From contig NZ_CP116341.1 of NCBI RefSeq assembly GCF_033304595.1, positions 1,221,001-1,285,000 of the forward strand: 64,000 nt of DNA, in the 5' to 3' direction. This document shows, piece after piece, positions 43,701-52,641 of this stretch; positions within the stretch are counted from its first letter, which is position 1, and every line of letters begins with the position of its first letter. The notes under the pieces were generated by a model. The model did not search any database, was not told the origin of the DNA, and worked only from the letters and a program-made list of their open reading frames with translations. The DNA is from Sporosarcina jeotgali. GTDB taxonomy: Bacteria; Bacillota; Bacilli; Bacillales_A; Planococcaceae. A program made the translations under genes and the position numbers.

Positions 43701-44216
43701 ATGTACAATTATTTCTTACCGGATGAATATGTAAAAGACGTTTATCAGCTTTCACCTTCTGATTTTATAAATAGAGGCATTAAAGGAATCATTACTGACC
43801 TCGATAATACGCTTGTGGCATGGGATCGTCCCGATGCAACACCCGAAATTGCTACTTGGATAAAAGAAATGCAGGATGCCGGTTTACAAGTGACGATCTT
43901 ATCGAACAATAATGAACTTCGAGTTAAAGCATTTTGTGATCCGATTGAAACACCTTTTATCTTTTCAGCGAGAAAACCACTGTCAAAAGCGTTTAAAAAA
44001 GCTCTTAATCAGATGGAACTGAAAAAAGAGGAAGTTGTGATGATTGGGGATCAGTTAATGACGGATATACTTGGGGGCAATCGATTCGGCTTACACACGA
44101 TTCTGGTTGTACCTGTTGCGAGTTCTGATGGCGTCATGACGAAATTTAATCGTCAGCTGGAACGGCGCATTATGAAAACGCTGAAACGAAAAGGAATGAT
44201 TTCGTGGGAGGAATAG
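43701..44216 (+). CDS. yqeG: YqeG-family HAD phosphatase
   Basis: A 171-residue haloacid dehalogenase-type phosphatase. The nucleophile motif is D-L-D-N-T-L-V, motif II S-N-N-N, motif III includes K-P, and motif IV is G-D-Q-L-M-T-D-I. This matches the YqeG/PGP-like class, whose bacterial substrate is unsettled. The ATG at 43701 has GGAGTG upstream; a frame from 43614 would start before the promoter. Its stop overlaps the ribosome binding site of yqeH. First gene of a long operon. Confidence 0.9.
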   Translation: MYNYFLPDEYVKDVYQLSPSDFINRGIKGIITDLDNTLVAWDRPDATPEIATWIKEMQDAGLQVTILSNNNELRVKAFCDPIETPFIFSARKPLSKAFKKALNQMELKKEEVVMIGDQLMTDILGGNRFGLHTILVVPVASSDGVMTKFNRQLERRIMKTLKRKGMISWEE

Positions 44217-44218
44217 AT

Positions 44219-45316
44219 TTGGAACTTACTTGCATTGGATGCGGAATTGCTATTCAGACAGAAAACCCTCAAAAAGAAGGGTACGCACCACCCGCTTCAC
44301 TCGAAAAGGAAGAGGTCATTTGTCAACGGTGTTTCCGACTGCGCAACTATAATGAGCTGCAGCCGGTGTCACTTTCTGGAGATGACTTCCTAGCAATTTT
44401 AAACGGTATTGGTGATCGAAAAGGATTAGTCGTGCTCGTAGTCGACATATTTGACTTCAATGGCAGCTGGATTCATGGATTGCAGCGTTTTGTAGGTAAA
44501 AAAGATATCGTCCTGATTGGAAACAAAGCGGATGTATTGCCGAAATCCGTTAACCGCAACAAACTGATTAACTGGATGAAAGAACAATCGGCTAAACTCG
44601 GATTGAAGCCTGTTGATGTCATGTTGGTTTCTGCTGTCAGGGGCCAGGGAGTTCCTGAAGCGCTAAAAAGAATTGATGAGTTGCGTAAAGGTCAGGATGT
44701 TTATGTAGTGGGGTGTACAAACGTTGGTAAATCTACATTTATTAACAGAATCATCAAGCAGGCTACAGGTACGGGTGAAGTAATAACGACTTCTCATTTC
44801 CCGGGCACGACATTGGATCTTGTTGAGATACCACTGGATGACGGCAAAGCAATTTACGACACGCCTGGTATCATAAATAACCATCAGATGGCTCATTATT
44901 TAGATCCTAGTGAACTGAAAGCCATAACACCCAAAAAAGAAATCAAGCCAAAGATATTCCAGTTGAATGCCGAGCAAACGCTTTTCGTTGGCGGGTTAGC
45001 ACGTTTTGATTTCATAAAAGGCGAACGTTCATCGTTTAACGTGCACACTGCGAACGCACTGCCGCTGCATAGGACGAAACTTGAAAATGCAGATGCATTA
45101 TACGATACACATTTGGGTGATATGCTTTCGCCTCCAGGCCAACAGTCGCTTGCGACATTCCCTAAACTCGTCCGTCATGAATTTTCAATCAAAAAAGCGA
45201 AGACGGATATTGTCATCTCAGGTCTGGGTTGGATTACTGTTCAGCATGCTAATGTCGTAGTTGCTGTGCATGCGCCTCGTGGCGTAGACGTGGTCTTGCG
45301 CCCGTCATTAATCTAA
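44219..45316 (+). CDS. yqeH: Ribosome biogenesis GTPase YqeH
   Basis: A 365-residue circularly permuted GTPase needed for 30S subunit assembly. The N-terminal zinc finger has C-I-G-C and C-Q-R-C. The permuted order is visible: G4 (N-K-A-D) comes before G1 (G-C-T-N-V-G-K-S-T) and G3 (D-T-P-G-I). TTG at 44219 is the likely start: GGAGG lies upstream and the product then begins M-E-L-T-C-I-G-C-G like B. subtilis YqeH. The GTG at 44204 would include the ribosome binding site. Confidence 0.93.
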   Translation: MELTCIGCGIAIQTENPQKEGYAPPASLEKEEVICQRCFRLRNYNELQPVSLSGDDFLAILNGIGDRKGLVVLVVDIFDFNGSWIHGLQRFVGKKDIVLIGNKADVLPKSVNRNKLINWMKEQSAKLGLKPVDVMLVSAVRGQGVPEALKRIDELRKGQDVYVVGCTNVGKSTFINRIIKQATGTGEVITTSHFPGTTLDLVEIPLDDGKAIYDTPGIINNHQMAHYLDPSELKAITPKKEIKPKIFQLNAEQTLFVGGLARFDFIKGERSSFNVHTANALPLHRTKLENADALYDTHLGDMLSPPGQQSLATFPKLVRHEFSIKKAKTDIVISGLGWITVQHANVVVAVHAPRGVDVVLRPSLI

Positions 45317-45331
45317 CAAGGGGGAGTTAAG

Positions 45332-46174
45332 ATGAAGAAGTGGTTTGCGGTCATTGGAGACCCAGTTGCACAATCAATGTCCCCTGGTATGCATGATTAT
45401 TGGTTTAAAGAGAACAAAATCGATGCAGCCTATCTCCCTGTTCATGCAAAATCCGAGAAACTTCAGTCCGTCATTTCCAGTCTGCGATTGTTAGGCTGCA
45501 GTGGTTGGAATGTGACGGTGCCGCATAAAAGTGATATACTCCCTTTTCTAGGCAGTGTTGACGAAGCTGCAGCTCATATGGGGGCAGTCAATACAGTAGT
45601 GATTGAAGGCGAGGGGACACTCGTTGGATACAATACGGATGGTATTGGTTTTGTTCATGCACTGGAAGAAAAGTATGGAAATGATCGTAAGGCAGAAGAG
45701 ATATTAATAATCGGTGCTGGCGGAGCTGCAAAAGGAATCGCCTTCGCATTACGCAGTGCTGGATATGGATCGATTACGTTTACGAATCGGACAATGACGA
45801 ACGCTTACGAGTTAAGCAAACGGTTATCTGACTCGACATGTCTGCCGATTGCTGAAGCAGAGCTGCAGCTGGCGCGCTTCGGTATCATTATTCAAACAAC
45901 CTCTGTAGGAATGGCATTCTCTACGGAAGGGATGCCACTCGACCCTTCCAATGCTGCGCCTGGGACCGCAGCCGTTGATATTATCTATAATCCTCTGGAA
46001 ACAGATTTTTTAGCAGCCGCCCGGCACAGCGGCGCGGCAACAGCAAATGGAATTGGGATGTTTGTCCACCAAGGAGCACTTGCTTTTGAGAAATGGACAG
46101 GCATTCATCCAGATACTGCCGGAATGATGGAACAACTAACACAACAATTGGAGGATCAACATGATAACAAGTAA
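45332..46174 (+). CDS. aroE: Shikimate dehydrogenase
   Basis: A 280-residue NADP-dependent enzyme of aromatic amino acid synthesis. The substrate motif is S-M-S-P-G-M-H. The catalytic Lys is in N-V-T-V-P-H-K, and the nucleotide-binding loop is G-A-G-G-A-A-K-G. G-M-F-V-H-Q-G-A is near the C-terminus. GGGGGAG precedes the ATG. It overlaps yqeI by 14 bases. Confidence 0.95.
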   Translation: MKKWFAVIGDPVAQSMSPGMHDYWFKENKIDAAYLPVHAKSEKLQSVISSLRLLGCSGWNVTVPHKSDILPFLGSVDEAAAHMGAVNTVVIEGEGTLVGYNTDGIGFVHALEEKYGNDRKAEEILIIGAGGAAKGIAFALRSAGYGSITFTNRTMTNAYELSKRLSDSTCLPIAEAELQLARFGIIIQTTSVGMAFSTEGMPLDPSNAAPGTAAVDIIYNPLETDFLAAARHSGAATANGIGMFVHQGALAFEKWTGIHPDTAGMMEQLTQQLEDQHDNK

Positions 46175-46451
46175 ACAAAAGAGTTTTTTGCGCAGTGAAG
46201 CGCATCATTTACAACCTATTTTTCAGATTGGTAAAAGCGGCTTGACCGATGCAATCATTAAACAAATCGAGGAAGCGTTAGAAGCTAGAGAACTTATTAA
46301 AATATCTGTTCTTCAAAACTGTGAACAGAATAAAGAAGAGATTGCTGAAGTTCTTGGACAACAGGCGGGACTCGAAGTTGTTCAAATCATTGGCAAAACA
46401 ATTGTTCTCTATAAAGAATCAGCAGAAAAGAAAAAGATTGTATTACCGTAA
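46161..46451 (+). CDS. yqeI: CRM-domain RNA-binding protein YqeI (YhbY)
   Basis: A 96-residue single CRM domain, with F-Q-I-G-K-S-G-L-T as the GxxG-like loop and an extended basic start L-T-S-K-Q-K-S-F-L-R. E. coli YhbY binds pre-50S ribosomal subunits. It sits between aroE and nadD as in other Bacilli and overlaps aroE. Confidence 0.92.
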   Translation: MITSKQKSFLRSEAHHLQPIFQIGKSGLTDAIIKQIEEALEARELIKISVLQNCEQNKEEIAEVLGQQAGLEVVQIIGKTIVLYKESAEKKKIVLP

Positions 46452-46462
46452 GGAGTGAAAGA

Positions 46463-47035
46463 ATGCGGAGAGTCGGGATTCTTGGCGGCACATTTAACCC
46501 GCCGCATATCGGACATTTAATTATGGCAAGTGAAGTTCGTGAACAACTGAATTTGGATGAAGTCAGGCTAATGCCGACTGCAATCCCTCCCCATAAGCAA
46601 CTTTCGGACACAGCGACACCCTGTCAACGACTTGAGATGACAGAACGTGCAGTAAAAGGAAACAACTATCTGAGCAGCTGTGATGAAGAAGTCCATTTTG
46701 GAGGCGTATCTTTCACGTTTGATACGATGCAGCGTTTACTGGCCAAAGAACCTGATACTGAGTTTTATTTCATTATCGGCGGGGATATGGTGGATTCTCT
46801 TCACACTTGGCACAAAATTGACGAGCTCATAAAGCTGGTCCGTTTTGTAGGTGTTCATAGACCAGGTACTCTGCGGAAGACAGACTATCAAATTCAATAT
46901 ATTGATACGCCTTTAATCGATGTCTCTTCAACGTTACTTAGAAATAAGTACGCCTCGGGTAAAACTACCGTCTATTTAGTACCAGACTCTGTAGACCGCT
47001 ACATTCGTCAGGAGGGCTTATATGGAACCTGCTAA
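46463..47035 (+). CDS. nadD: Nicotinate-nucleotide adenylyltransferase
   Basis: A 190-residue nucleotidyltransferase that makes deamido-NAD from nicotinate mononucleotide and ATP. G-G-T-F-N-P-P-H-I-G-H is the (T/H)-x-G-H signature, and D-V-S-S-T-L-L-R the second active-site loop (ISSTxxR-like). Another part of NAD metabolism, besides the regulator NiaR in this window. It overlaps yqeK by 14 bases. Confidence 0.95.
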   Translation: MRRVGILGGTFNPPHIGHLIMASEVREQLNLDEVRLMPTAIPPHKQLSDTATPCQRLEMTERAVKGNNYLSSCDEEVHFGGVSFTFDTMQRLLAKEPDTEFYFIIGGDMVDSLHTWHKIDELIKLVRFVGVHRPGTLRKTDYQIQYIDTPLIDVSSTLLRNKYASGKTTVYLVPDSVDRYIRQEGLYGTC

Positions 47036-47576
47036 CTTAATTCAAGAATTACAGCAGCGAATGCCCCAGCAGCGTTTTCAGCACGTGTTACGAGTAACCG
47101 AGACAGCTAAATCTCTCGCCGGTATGCATGGCGAGTCGATTGAGTCCGCTGAAACGGCAGCGCTATTTCATGATATTGCAAAGTATATGGACGCGAAAGA
47201 AATGCGAGAGCTTTTATCCGCCCATCAAGAAAATCCTCTTTTGTTTGAATTTCATAAAGAACTTTGGCACGCGCCAGCGGGTGCACTCATTGCCCGTGAG
47301 GAATTCGGAATACAAAATGAAGACGTTTTAAATGCAATCCGTTTTCATACAACCGGACGGGCGAATATGACTAATTTAGAAATGATTATATATATCGCAG
47401 ACATGACAGAACCCGGACGTGATTTTCCTGGAGTCGATCAATTACGACTTTACGCTGAAGGTCCGTTAGACAAAGCAATGCGTGCCTGTATTATACACAC
47501 GGTTACACATTTAATTGGAAAACAGGTACCAGTATACCCAGACTCCATTGAGTGCTACAATTATTTTGTGAAGTGA
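47022..47576 (+). CDS. yqeK: HD-domain Ap4A hydrolase YqeK
   Basis: A 184-residue HD-superfamily protein. F-Q-H-V-L-R-V gives the first His, A-L-F-H-D-I-A-K the HD pair, and W-H-A-P, F-H-T and Y-I-A-D further ligands. YqeK of Firmicutes splits diadenosine tetraphosphate symmetrically. Overlap with nadD and close spacing to rsfS make one operon. Confidence 0.9.
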   Translation: MEPANLIQELQQRMPQQRFQHVLRVTETAKSLAGMHGESIESAETAALFHDIAKYMDAKEMRELLSAHQENPLLFEFHKELWHAPAGALIAREEFGIQNEDVLNAIRFHTTGRANMTNLEMIIYIADMTEPGRDFPGVDQLRLYAEGPLDKAMRACIIHTVTHLIGKQVPVYPDSIECYNYFVK

Positions 47577-47591
47577 AAGGAAAGTGAAACA

Positions 47592-47942
47592 ATGCCAACA
47601 TTATTAGAGGTAACATTTAAAGCAGCTGACGACAAACGTGCTGAAGACATTGTCGTACTAAATATGGAAGGCGTCTCATTAATTGCGGACAACTTTGTAA
47701 TCTGTCATGCGAATTCTGAGCGTCAAGTGCAAGCGATTGCGCGCGAAATTGCTGACAAAGCATCTGAAGAAAATTATGAAGTAAAACGAATTGAAGGAAT
47801 GGATTCCGGCCGCTGGGTTCTAGTTGACCTTGGAGACGTTGTTGCTCACGTGTTCCATAAAGATGAGCGCGGTTTCTATAACTTGGAAAGACTTTGGGGC
47901 GATGCGCCAATGATCGAAGTTGGAGACAGCTCCGTTCAATGA
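47592..47942 (+). CDS. rsfS: Ribosomal silencing factor RsfS
   Basis: A 116-residue factor that binds ribosomal protein L14 and blocks subunit joining under poor nutrition. The core has D-N-F-V-I-C-H-A-N-S-E-R-Q-V and W-V-L-V-D-L-G-D-V-V-A-H-V-F. G-F-Y-N-L-E-R-L-W lies near the C-terminus. The stop overlaps the start of yqeM (ATGA). Confidence 0.94.
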   Translation: MPTLLEVTFKAADDKRAEDIVVLNMEGVSLIADNFVICHANSERQVQAIAREIADKASEENYEVKRIEGMDSGRWVLVDLGDVVAHVFHKDERGFYNLERLWGDAPMIEVGDSSVQ

Positions 47943-48673
47943 TGTATGCTCAATTTGCGTCTGTATACGATGAGCTAATGTTAGATATTCCATATCCGGC
48001 ATACGTGGATTTGGTGGATACAGCGCTGCATGGGTTATCAGGTAAAAAGATCCTGGATGTCGCTTGCGGCACCGGGATTCTTTCCGTTCTTCTTGCAGAA
48101 AGAGGTGCGGAAGTCACGGGAATTGACTTGTCTGAAGAGATGCTTGCTGTCGCCAGCTCACGAGCGAGTGGGCGTTTTCCGTCCATGACATTTGTTCATC
48201 AATCTATGCAGCAGTTACATGTACCTGGACAATTCGAAGCGGCAGTGATCCCAATTGATTCACTGAATTATTTGGAGGATGAACACGACGTTGAGCAAAC
48301 GTTTAAAAGAATTCATCGTGCACTTGTACCTGGAGGCTTGTTATTATTTGATGTCCATTCTACTTTCAAAACAGACGTTCTCTTCTTGGAGGGCCCGTTT
48401 ACATACGACAGCAGCACGATTTCGTACATATGGGAAACTGAAGAAGGAGAAGAACCTCATTCGGTCCATTCAGAACTCGCTTTTTTCGTAAGGGAACAAG
48501 ATGGAAAGTATGCCAGATTTGATGAAGTACATTATCAGCGGACATATCCTGTCATGAAATATGCAGAGTTGCTGGAGAAATCCGGATTTTCAGTGGAGAG
48601 AATTTTTGCGGATTGGTCAGATGAAGCGCCTGATGAAGAAAGTGAAAGAATATTTTTTCAAGTCCGCAAATAA
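47942..48673 (+). CDS. yqeM: SAM-dependent methyltransferase YqeM
   Basis: A 243-residue class I methyltransferase. L-D-V-A-C-G-T-G-I-L is the SAM loop, and T-G-I-D-L-S-E-E-M-L and D-S-L-N-Y-L follow. B. subtilis YqeM starts with M-I-Y-Q-G-F-A-S-V-Y-D-E-L, and M-Y-A-Q-F-A-S-V-Y-D-E-L here supports the ATG at 47942. Substrate unknown. In B. subtilis comER lies opposite, between this gene and comEA; it is absent here. Confidence 0.88.
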   Translation: MYAQFASVYDELMLDIPYPAYVDLVDTALHGLSGKKILDVACGTGILSVLLAERGAEVTGIDLSEEMLAVASSRASGRFPSMTFVHQSMQQLHVPGQFEAAVIPIDSLNYLEDEHDVEQTFKRIHRALVPGGLLLFDVHSTFKTDVLFLEGPFTYDSSTISYIWETEEGEEPHSVHSELAFFVREQDGKYARFDEVHYQRTYPVMKYAELLEKSGFSVERIFADWSDEAPDEESERIFFQVRK

Positions 48674-48763
48674 CAGTTTCCCTTCCATTCGGCATACGGT
48701 ATAGTATAGGGGACTCCATGTGCAAACAGTTATACGAAAGGGTGACCTAATCTGTTTTCTGAC

Positions 48764-49399
48764 TTGATTTTTGGAAAATGGCGGAAAATCACCACTCCTC
48801 TTGCAATAGCGGCAGTGATCTCAGCATTTTTGTTCTTTCCCCGAGGACAAGGAGATGACGAGCTGCTCCCTGACGAAAGTTTGTACGATGAATTAGAAAC
48901 ACCGACTGAGAATGAAGTGATTGAAATGGCTGCGGACACGGTCGTCCAGCCTCCTAAAGTTATTATTGTAGATGTGAAAGGTGCAGTTCTTCGTCCTAAT
49001 GTGTACTCTTTGCAAGAAGGGCAGCGTCTGATAGATGCAATTACTGCAGCTGGAGGATACACGGCTGACGCAGATAGCAGACTGTTGAATCACGCCCAGC
49101 GCTTAACGGATGAAGCGGTCATCTATGTGCCGCTTATAGGTGAAGAGATGCCGGTTTTCGAATCAGTTATAAGTGAAAATGGCAATCCAAACGAGCCTGT
49201 ATCTGTGCTCATTAATATTAACACTGCTGATGAAACGCAGTTAATGACTTTAACAGGAATCGGTCCAGCTAAAGCTGCAGCTATCGTGAAATATCGTACT
49301 GAACAAGGAGCTTTTCAGTCTGTTGAAGATTTGATGAAAATTTCCGGAATCGGACAAAAGACATTTGAAGTATTATCTGAATCGATCACCGTAAATTGA
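48764..49399 (+). CDS. comEA: Competence DNA receptor ComEA
   Basis: A DNA-binding membrane protein of about 211 residues for natural transformation. It has one N-terminal membrane segment (about residues 9-25), a SLBB-like domain (V-K-G-A-V-L-R-P-N-V-Y) and a C-terminal double helix-hairpin-helix (N-I-N-T-A-D-E..., L-T-G-I-G-P-A-K-A and I-S-G-I-G-Q-K). Start is unclear: TTG at 48764 is used, but the AAAGGGTGA site at 48737-48745 fits a CTG at 48752, 7 bases away. No ATG is available. Confidence 0.9.
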   Translation: MIFGKWRKITTPLAIAAVISAFLFFPRGQGDDELLPDESLYDELETPTENEVIEMAADTVVQPPKVIIVDVKGAVLRPNVYSLQEGQRLIDAITAAGGYTADADSRLLNHAQRLTDEAVIYVPLIGEEMPVFESVISENGNPNEPVSVLININTADETQLMTLTGIGPAKAAAIVKYRTEQGAFQSVEDLMKISGIGQKTFEVLSESITVN

Positions 49400-49440
49400 T
49401 TGAAAGTTATAAGATGCTTTACGGGTTTGGAGGCGACTGT

Positions 49441-50004
49441 ATGGATAGACTTACGTGGGAACAATTTTTTATGGCTCAGTGCAGCCTGCTTGCTGTTCGA
49501 AGTACGTGTACACGGTTATCGGTAGGGGCAGTAGTTGTTCGCGATAATCGGATTATTGCAGGAGGCTACAATGGGTCTGTATCAGGTGGAGATCACTGTA
49601 TTGACAAAGGGTGCTATGTGGTTGACAATCATTGCATCCGTACGATCCATGCTGAGATGAACGCCCTCTTGCAATGTGGTAAATATGGTATTCCAGCTGC
49701 CGGCTCAACATTGTATGTTACGCACTTTCCTTGTTTGCAATGTTCAAAAGCAATTATTCAAGCGGGGATTTCCAAGGTCTATTATGGAACGGATTATCGC
49801 AATAATGAATACGCTATTGAATTATTTGAACATGCAGGAATAGATGTGGAACATATTCCTTTTGACGGACGCACGTTGGATTTTGAGAAAGCGTCGAAAG
49901 AAAAATTATTTAATGATATGATGCAAACGATGCAACTCGCGGATGTTTCAGAAAACGACCTGAAAAGTTTTTCGGAACGCGCACAAGTACTATTTGGAAA
50001 TTAG
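49441..50004 (+). CDS. comEB: dCMP deaminase-like protein ComEB
   Basis: A 187-residue zinc-dependent deaminase. H-A-E-M-N-A supplies the His ligand and catalytic Glu, and P-C-L-Q-C the two Cys. It is in the comE operon but is not needed for transformation in B. subtilis. The ATG at 49441 has GGAGG 7 bases upstream; a frame opening at 49396 overlaps comEA without a site. Confidence 0.93.
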   Translation: MDRLTWEQFFMAQCSLLAVRSTCTRLSVGAVVVRDNRIIAGGYNGSVSGGDHCIDKGCYVVDNHCIRTIHAEMNALLQCGKYGIPAAGSTLYVTHFPCLQCSKAIIQAGISKVYYGTDYRNNEYAIELFEHAGIDVEHIPFDGRTLDFEKASKEKLFNDMMQTMQLADVSENDLKSFSERAQVLFGN

Positions 50005-50021
50005 TCCCTAAAACTCGCTTG

Positions 50022-52298
50022 ATGTACTGGACAATCTCAGTAGCCGTATCAGCGCTGGCTGCATACGGTACTGCTGAATTGTTATGGCTTAACCTTCTTT
50101 TAATCCCCCTCATTTTGACAAGTAAAAAAGACTTCCCCAATTTATTTATTCTACTGGCAATTAGTTCGCTTTCCTTTTGGCATTTCCAAAATTATATTTC
50201 AATGCATACGCCTGTCCCTGTAGATGATTCAATCACCCGGTCTATGAAATGGACAGAGACAGTTAAGATTGATGGAGGAAAAGTGAAAGGTTTTGCTGTA
50301 GATTCAACAGGCATTCCTTATTACGTCCTATATACCATTCAAACTGAAGAAGAAAAAAATCGTCTGTTGAAGATTTCCTTAGCGGGAAGGGAAATAACTG
50401 TGCATGGTACGGTTGAATTGCCAGAACCGCCAGCTCATGAGTTTTCTTTTAATATGAGTTCTTATCTGCGCATGAATGGTGCGGCCTATCTCTTTCGCTC
50501 AACTGAAATGGCTGTCCATGAAAAGGAGAATCGACTATCATCTCGTTTAACCGAGAGACGTGCAGCAGTAAAGAGTCATATTGAACGAGTTTTTCCTGCA
50601 TCCTTGCAAACCGAAGCGGAAGCATTGCTGATTGGTGATCGCAGTGGAATGGATGCGGAACTTTCTTCGGTATACAGGACGCTGGGAATCACTCATTTGT
50701 TCGCAATTTCTGGGCTTCATGTAGGTTTGTTAACGGTTATGATGCGTATAACTGCCAAACGGTTGCGGATCCGTATGGAAACGATTGATACGATGCTGTT
50801 GTTCCTATTGCCTTGCTATGCACTGCTCGCAGGAGGTGCCCCTTCAGTCTGGCGTGCTGTCTCTGTTACGATGCTGCTGCTTCTGTCAGCTTCAGGCAGG
50901 CTGAAATTGAAAATGGACAACGCGTTGGCGTTGAGCGCATTAGGTTTTATACTCTTAAAGCCATATGTTTTATATCAGCCTGGATTTCAGTTATCTTATA
51001 TAGCAGCTTTGTCATTGCTTTATTCCGCCAAGTATCTACAGAAACAACAATCGGCTCTTTTAATTTCAGCTAGCGTAACAGCAATCACACAAATTGCATT
51101 AGCCCCGATTTTGCTGGTCCACTTCTTCGAGTTATCGCTTTCCTCCTTTCTTGTGAATTTACTGTACGTACCGTTATATTCGTTAATTATTCTTCCAAGT
51201 AATATTGTCCTGTTAGTTGTTTCTTTACTTTCTAAAACAGCGGCTGGGCCCCTGTTTTTCATATATGAACCATTTCGAACTATCGTTGCGTTTCTTACAA
51301 CTTGGATGGCTGGAGTGCCGGGGCAAGTGTGGATTGCAGGAAGACCAGGAACCGTATGGCTGATAGTGATGGTAATAAGTATCGCCTGTGCTTTTATCGT
51401 GGTTGAGCGCTGGAATAGGAAACTGACAGGGCTTGTAATTGTCCTTATTCCAGCGATACTGATCCAAGTCAAGCCCTATTTGGATCCTAATACGTATGTT
51501 TCCTTTTTAGATGTTGGTCAAGGGGATAGCATAGTTATTGAACTCGGCTATCGAAAAGGCGTATATGTTATTGACACAGGTGGAACTGTTTCCATTGGTC
51601 CTCCCACATGGAAAACACCAGAACATCCATTTGAGGTAGGGCGGCAAATTGTCGTTCCCTATTTAAAAGGTAAAGGTATTAGTAAAATTGACAAGCTGAT
51701 CATTTCCCATGCACACGATGACCATATGGGAGGAGCTCATGAAGTACTGCAAGAACTCCGTGTTAAAGAAGTGCATGCACCTGCTGGGAGTTTTTCAGAA
51801 GAGAATATGGTTCCGGTTTTAACAGAAGCAAACCGCCAAAAAACACAAGTTCTAAGCAGGATTGCAGGAGATGAGTGGAGTAGAGGACAAACGAAATTTA
51901 CTTATTTATCACCATTCGATGACAACTACTCACACAATGACAGTTCACTTGTATTACTAATGAAAAATGATTATGGCTACTTGTTGTTAACGGGTGATTT
52001 GGAACGTGAGGGTGAGCAGAAAGTCATTCGGAAATATGGACAGTCAAAACTTTCCCCGCTCATTTTAAAAATTGGCCATCACGGAAGCAAGACATCGACA
52101 ACACAAGAATTTTTGGATTTCCTGCAGCCGGATATCGCAGTTATTTCCGTTGGCCGTACTAATCGATACGGCCATCCGAATGAAGAGGTCTTAGCTAGAC
52201 TGCATGCTCAAAACGTGAAGGTGTTTCAAACGGGAGAACATGGGACTGTAATTTTTGAGATGGATGGAAGGAAAGTGAAAAAGACCATATCGAGATAA
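50022..52298 (+). CDS. comEC: DNA uptake channel protein ComEC
   Basis: A polytopic membrane protein of about 758 residues that passes single-stranded DNA into the cell. An N-terminal OB-like extracellular domain is followed by the Competence domain with about ten membrane segments (about residues 190-480). The C-terminal metallo-beta-lactamase domain has S-H-A-H-D-D-H and G-H-H-G-S-K. ATG 50022 and TTG 50019 are both possible, and no clear ribosome binding site precedes them, so translation may depend on coupling to comEB 15 bases upstream. A terminator follows. Confidence 0.94.
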   Translation: MYWTISVAVSALAAYGTAELLWLNLLLIPLILTSKKDFPNLFILLAISSLSFWHFQNYISMHTPVPVDDSITRSMKWTETVKIDGGKVKGFAVDSTGIPYYVLYTIQTEEEKNRLLKISLAGREITVHGTVELPEPPAHEFSFNMSSYLRMNGAAYLFRSTEMAVHEKENRLSSRLTERRAAVKSHIERVFPASLQTEAEALLIGDRSGMDAELSSVYRTLGITHLFAISGLHVGLLTVMMRITAKRLRIRMETIDTMLLFLLPCYALLAGGAPSVWRAVSVTMLLLLSASGRLKLKMDNALALSALGFILLKPYVLYQPGFQLSYIAALSLLYSAKYLQKQQSALLISASVTAITQIALAPILLVHFFELSLSSFLVNLLYVPLYSLIILPSNIVLLVVSLLSKTAAGPLFFIYEPFRTIVAFLTTWMAGVPGQVWIAGRPGTVWLIVMVISIACAFIVVERWNRKLTGLVIVLIPAILIQVKPYLDPNTYVSFLDVGQGDSIVIELGYRKGVYVIDTGGTVSIGPPTWKTPEHPFEVGRQIVVPYLKGKGISKIDKLIISHAHDDHMGGAHEVLQELRVKEVHAPAGSFSEENMVPVLTEANRQKTQVLSRIAGDEWSRGQTKFTYLSPFDDNYSHNDSSLVLLMKNDYGYLLLTGDLEREGEQKVIRKYGQSKLSPLILKIGHHGSKTSTTQEFLDFLQPDIAVISVGRTNRYGHPNEEVLARLHAQNVKVFQTGEHGTVIFEMDGRKVKKTISR

Positions 52299-52301
52299 AA
52301 A

Positions 52302-52331
52302 AAGAAAGACTCCTATGCTGGAGTCTTTCTT
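52302..52331. terminator. Bidirectional terminator between comEC and yqzM
   Basis: Perfect 12-base arms AAGAAAGACTCC/GGAGTCTTTCTT, six-base loop, A tract before and T-rich arm after. Confidence 0.85.
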
Positions 52332-52350
52332 AAGTTCAACTATTGTCTGA

Positions 52351-52485
52351 TCAGCGTGAAGCGACTTCGACAATCGTAGCAATTACCCAAATTAAAGAGA
52401 AACCTACGAAAGATACAATGAAGCCAACACCTGAGTCAAGAAGATCATTACGTTTGGACTGGACGTCCTTTTCGAATTCGTTCAT
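52351..52485 (-). CDS. yqzM: YqzM-like small membrane protein
   Basis: A 44-residue protein: polar charged N-terminus (M-N-E-F-E-K-D-V-Q-S-K-R-N-D) and one membrane segment (V-G-F-I-V-S-F-V-G-F-S-L-I-W-V-I). AGGAGGTG precedes the ATG at 52485; the longer frame up to 52572 has no support. Position between comEC and holA on the opposite strand matches B. subtilis yqzM. Function unknown. Confidence 0.88.
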   Translation of the reverse strand: MNEFEKDVQSKRNDLLDSGVGFIVSFVGFSLIWVIATIVEVASR

Positions 52486-52641
52486 TGCTACACCTCCTGA
52501 TTCAACTTCAAGTATAGAACAAAGGAGCATAAAAATCCATAGCAAAAAGGAGATATGGCAATTGCGTTTCAATTTGTCACAAATTCTCCATACACAACAT
52601 TCGTCATGTATAATTAGAAACAGTGAATGAGGTGAAGAAAT

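Noticed and set aside
52343..52630. 95-residue plus-strand frame over yqzM
   Set aside because: Overlaps the supported minus-strand yqzM and a terminator; no ribosome binding site.
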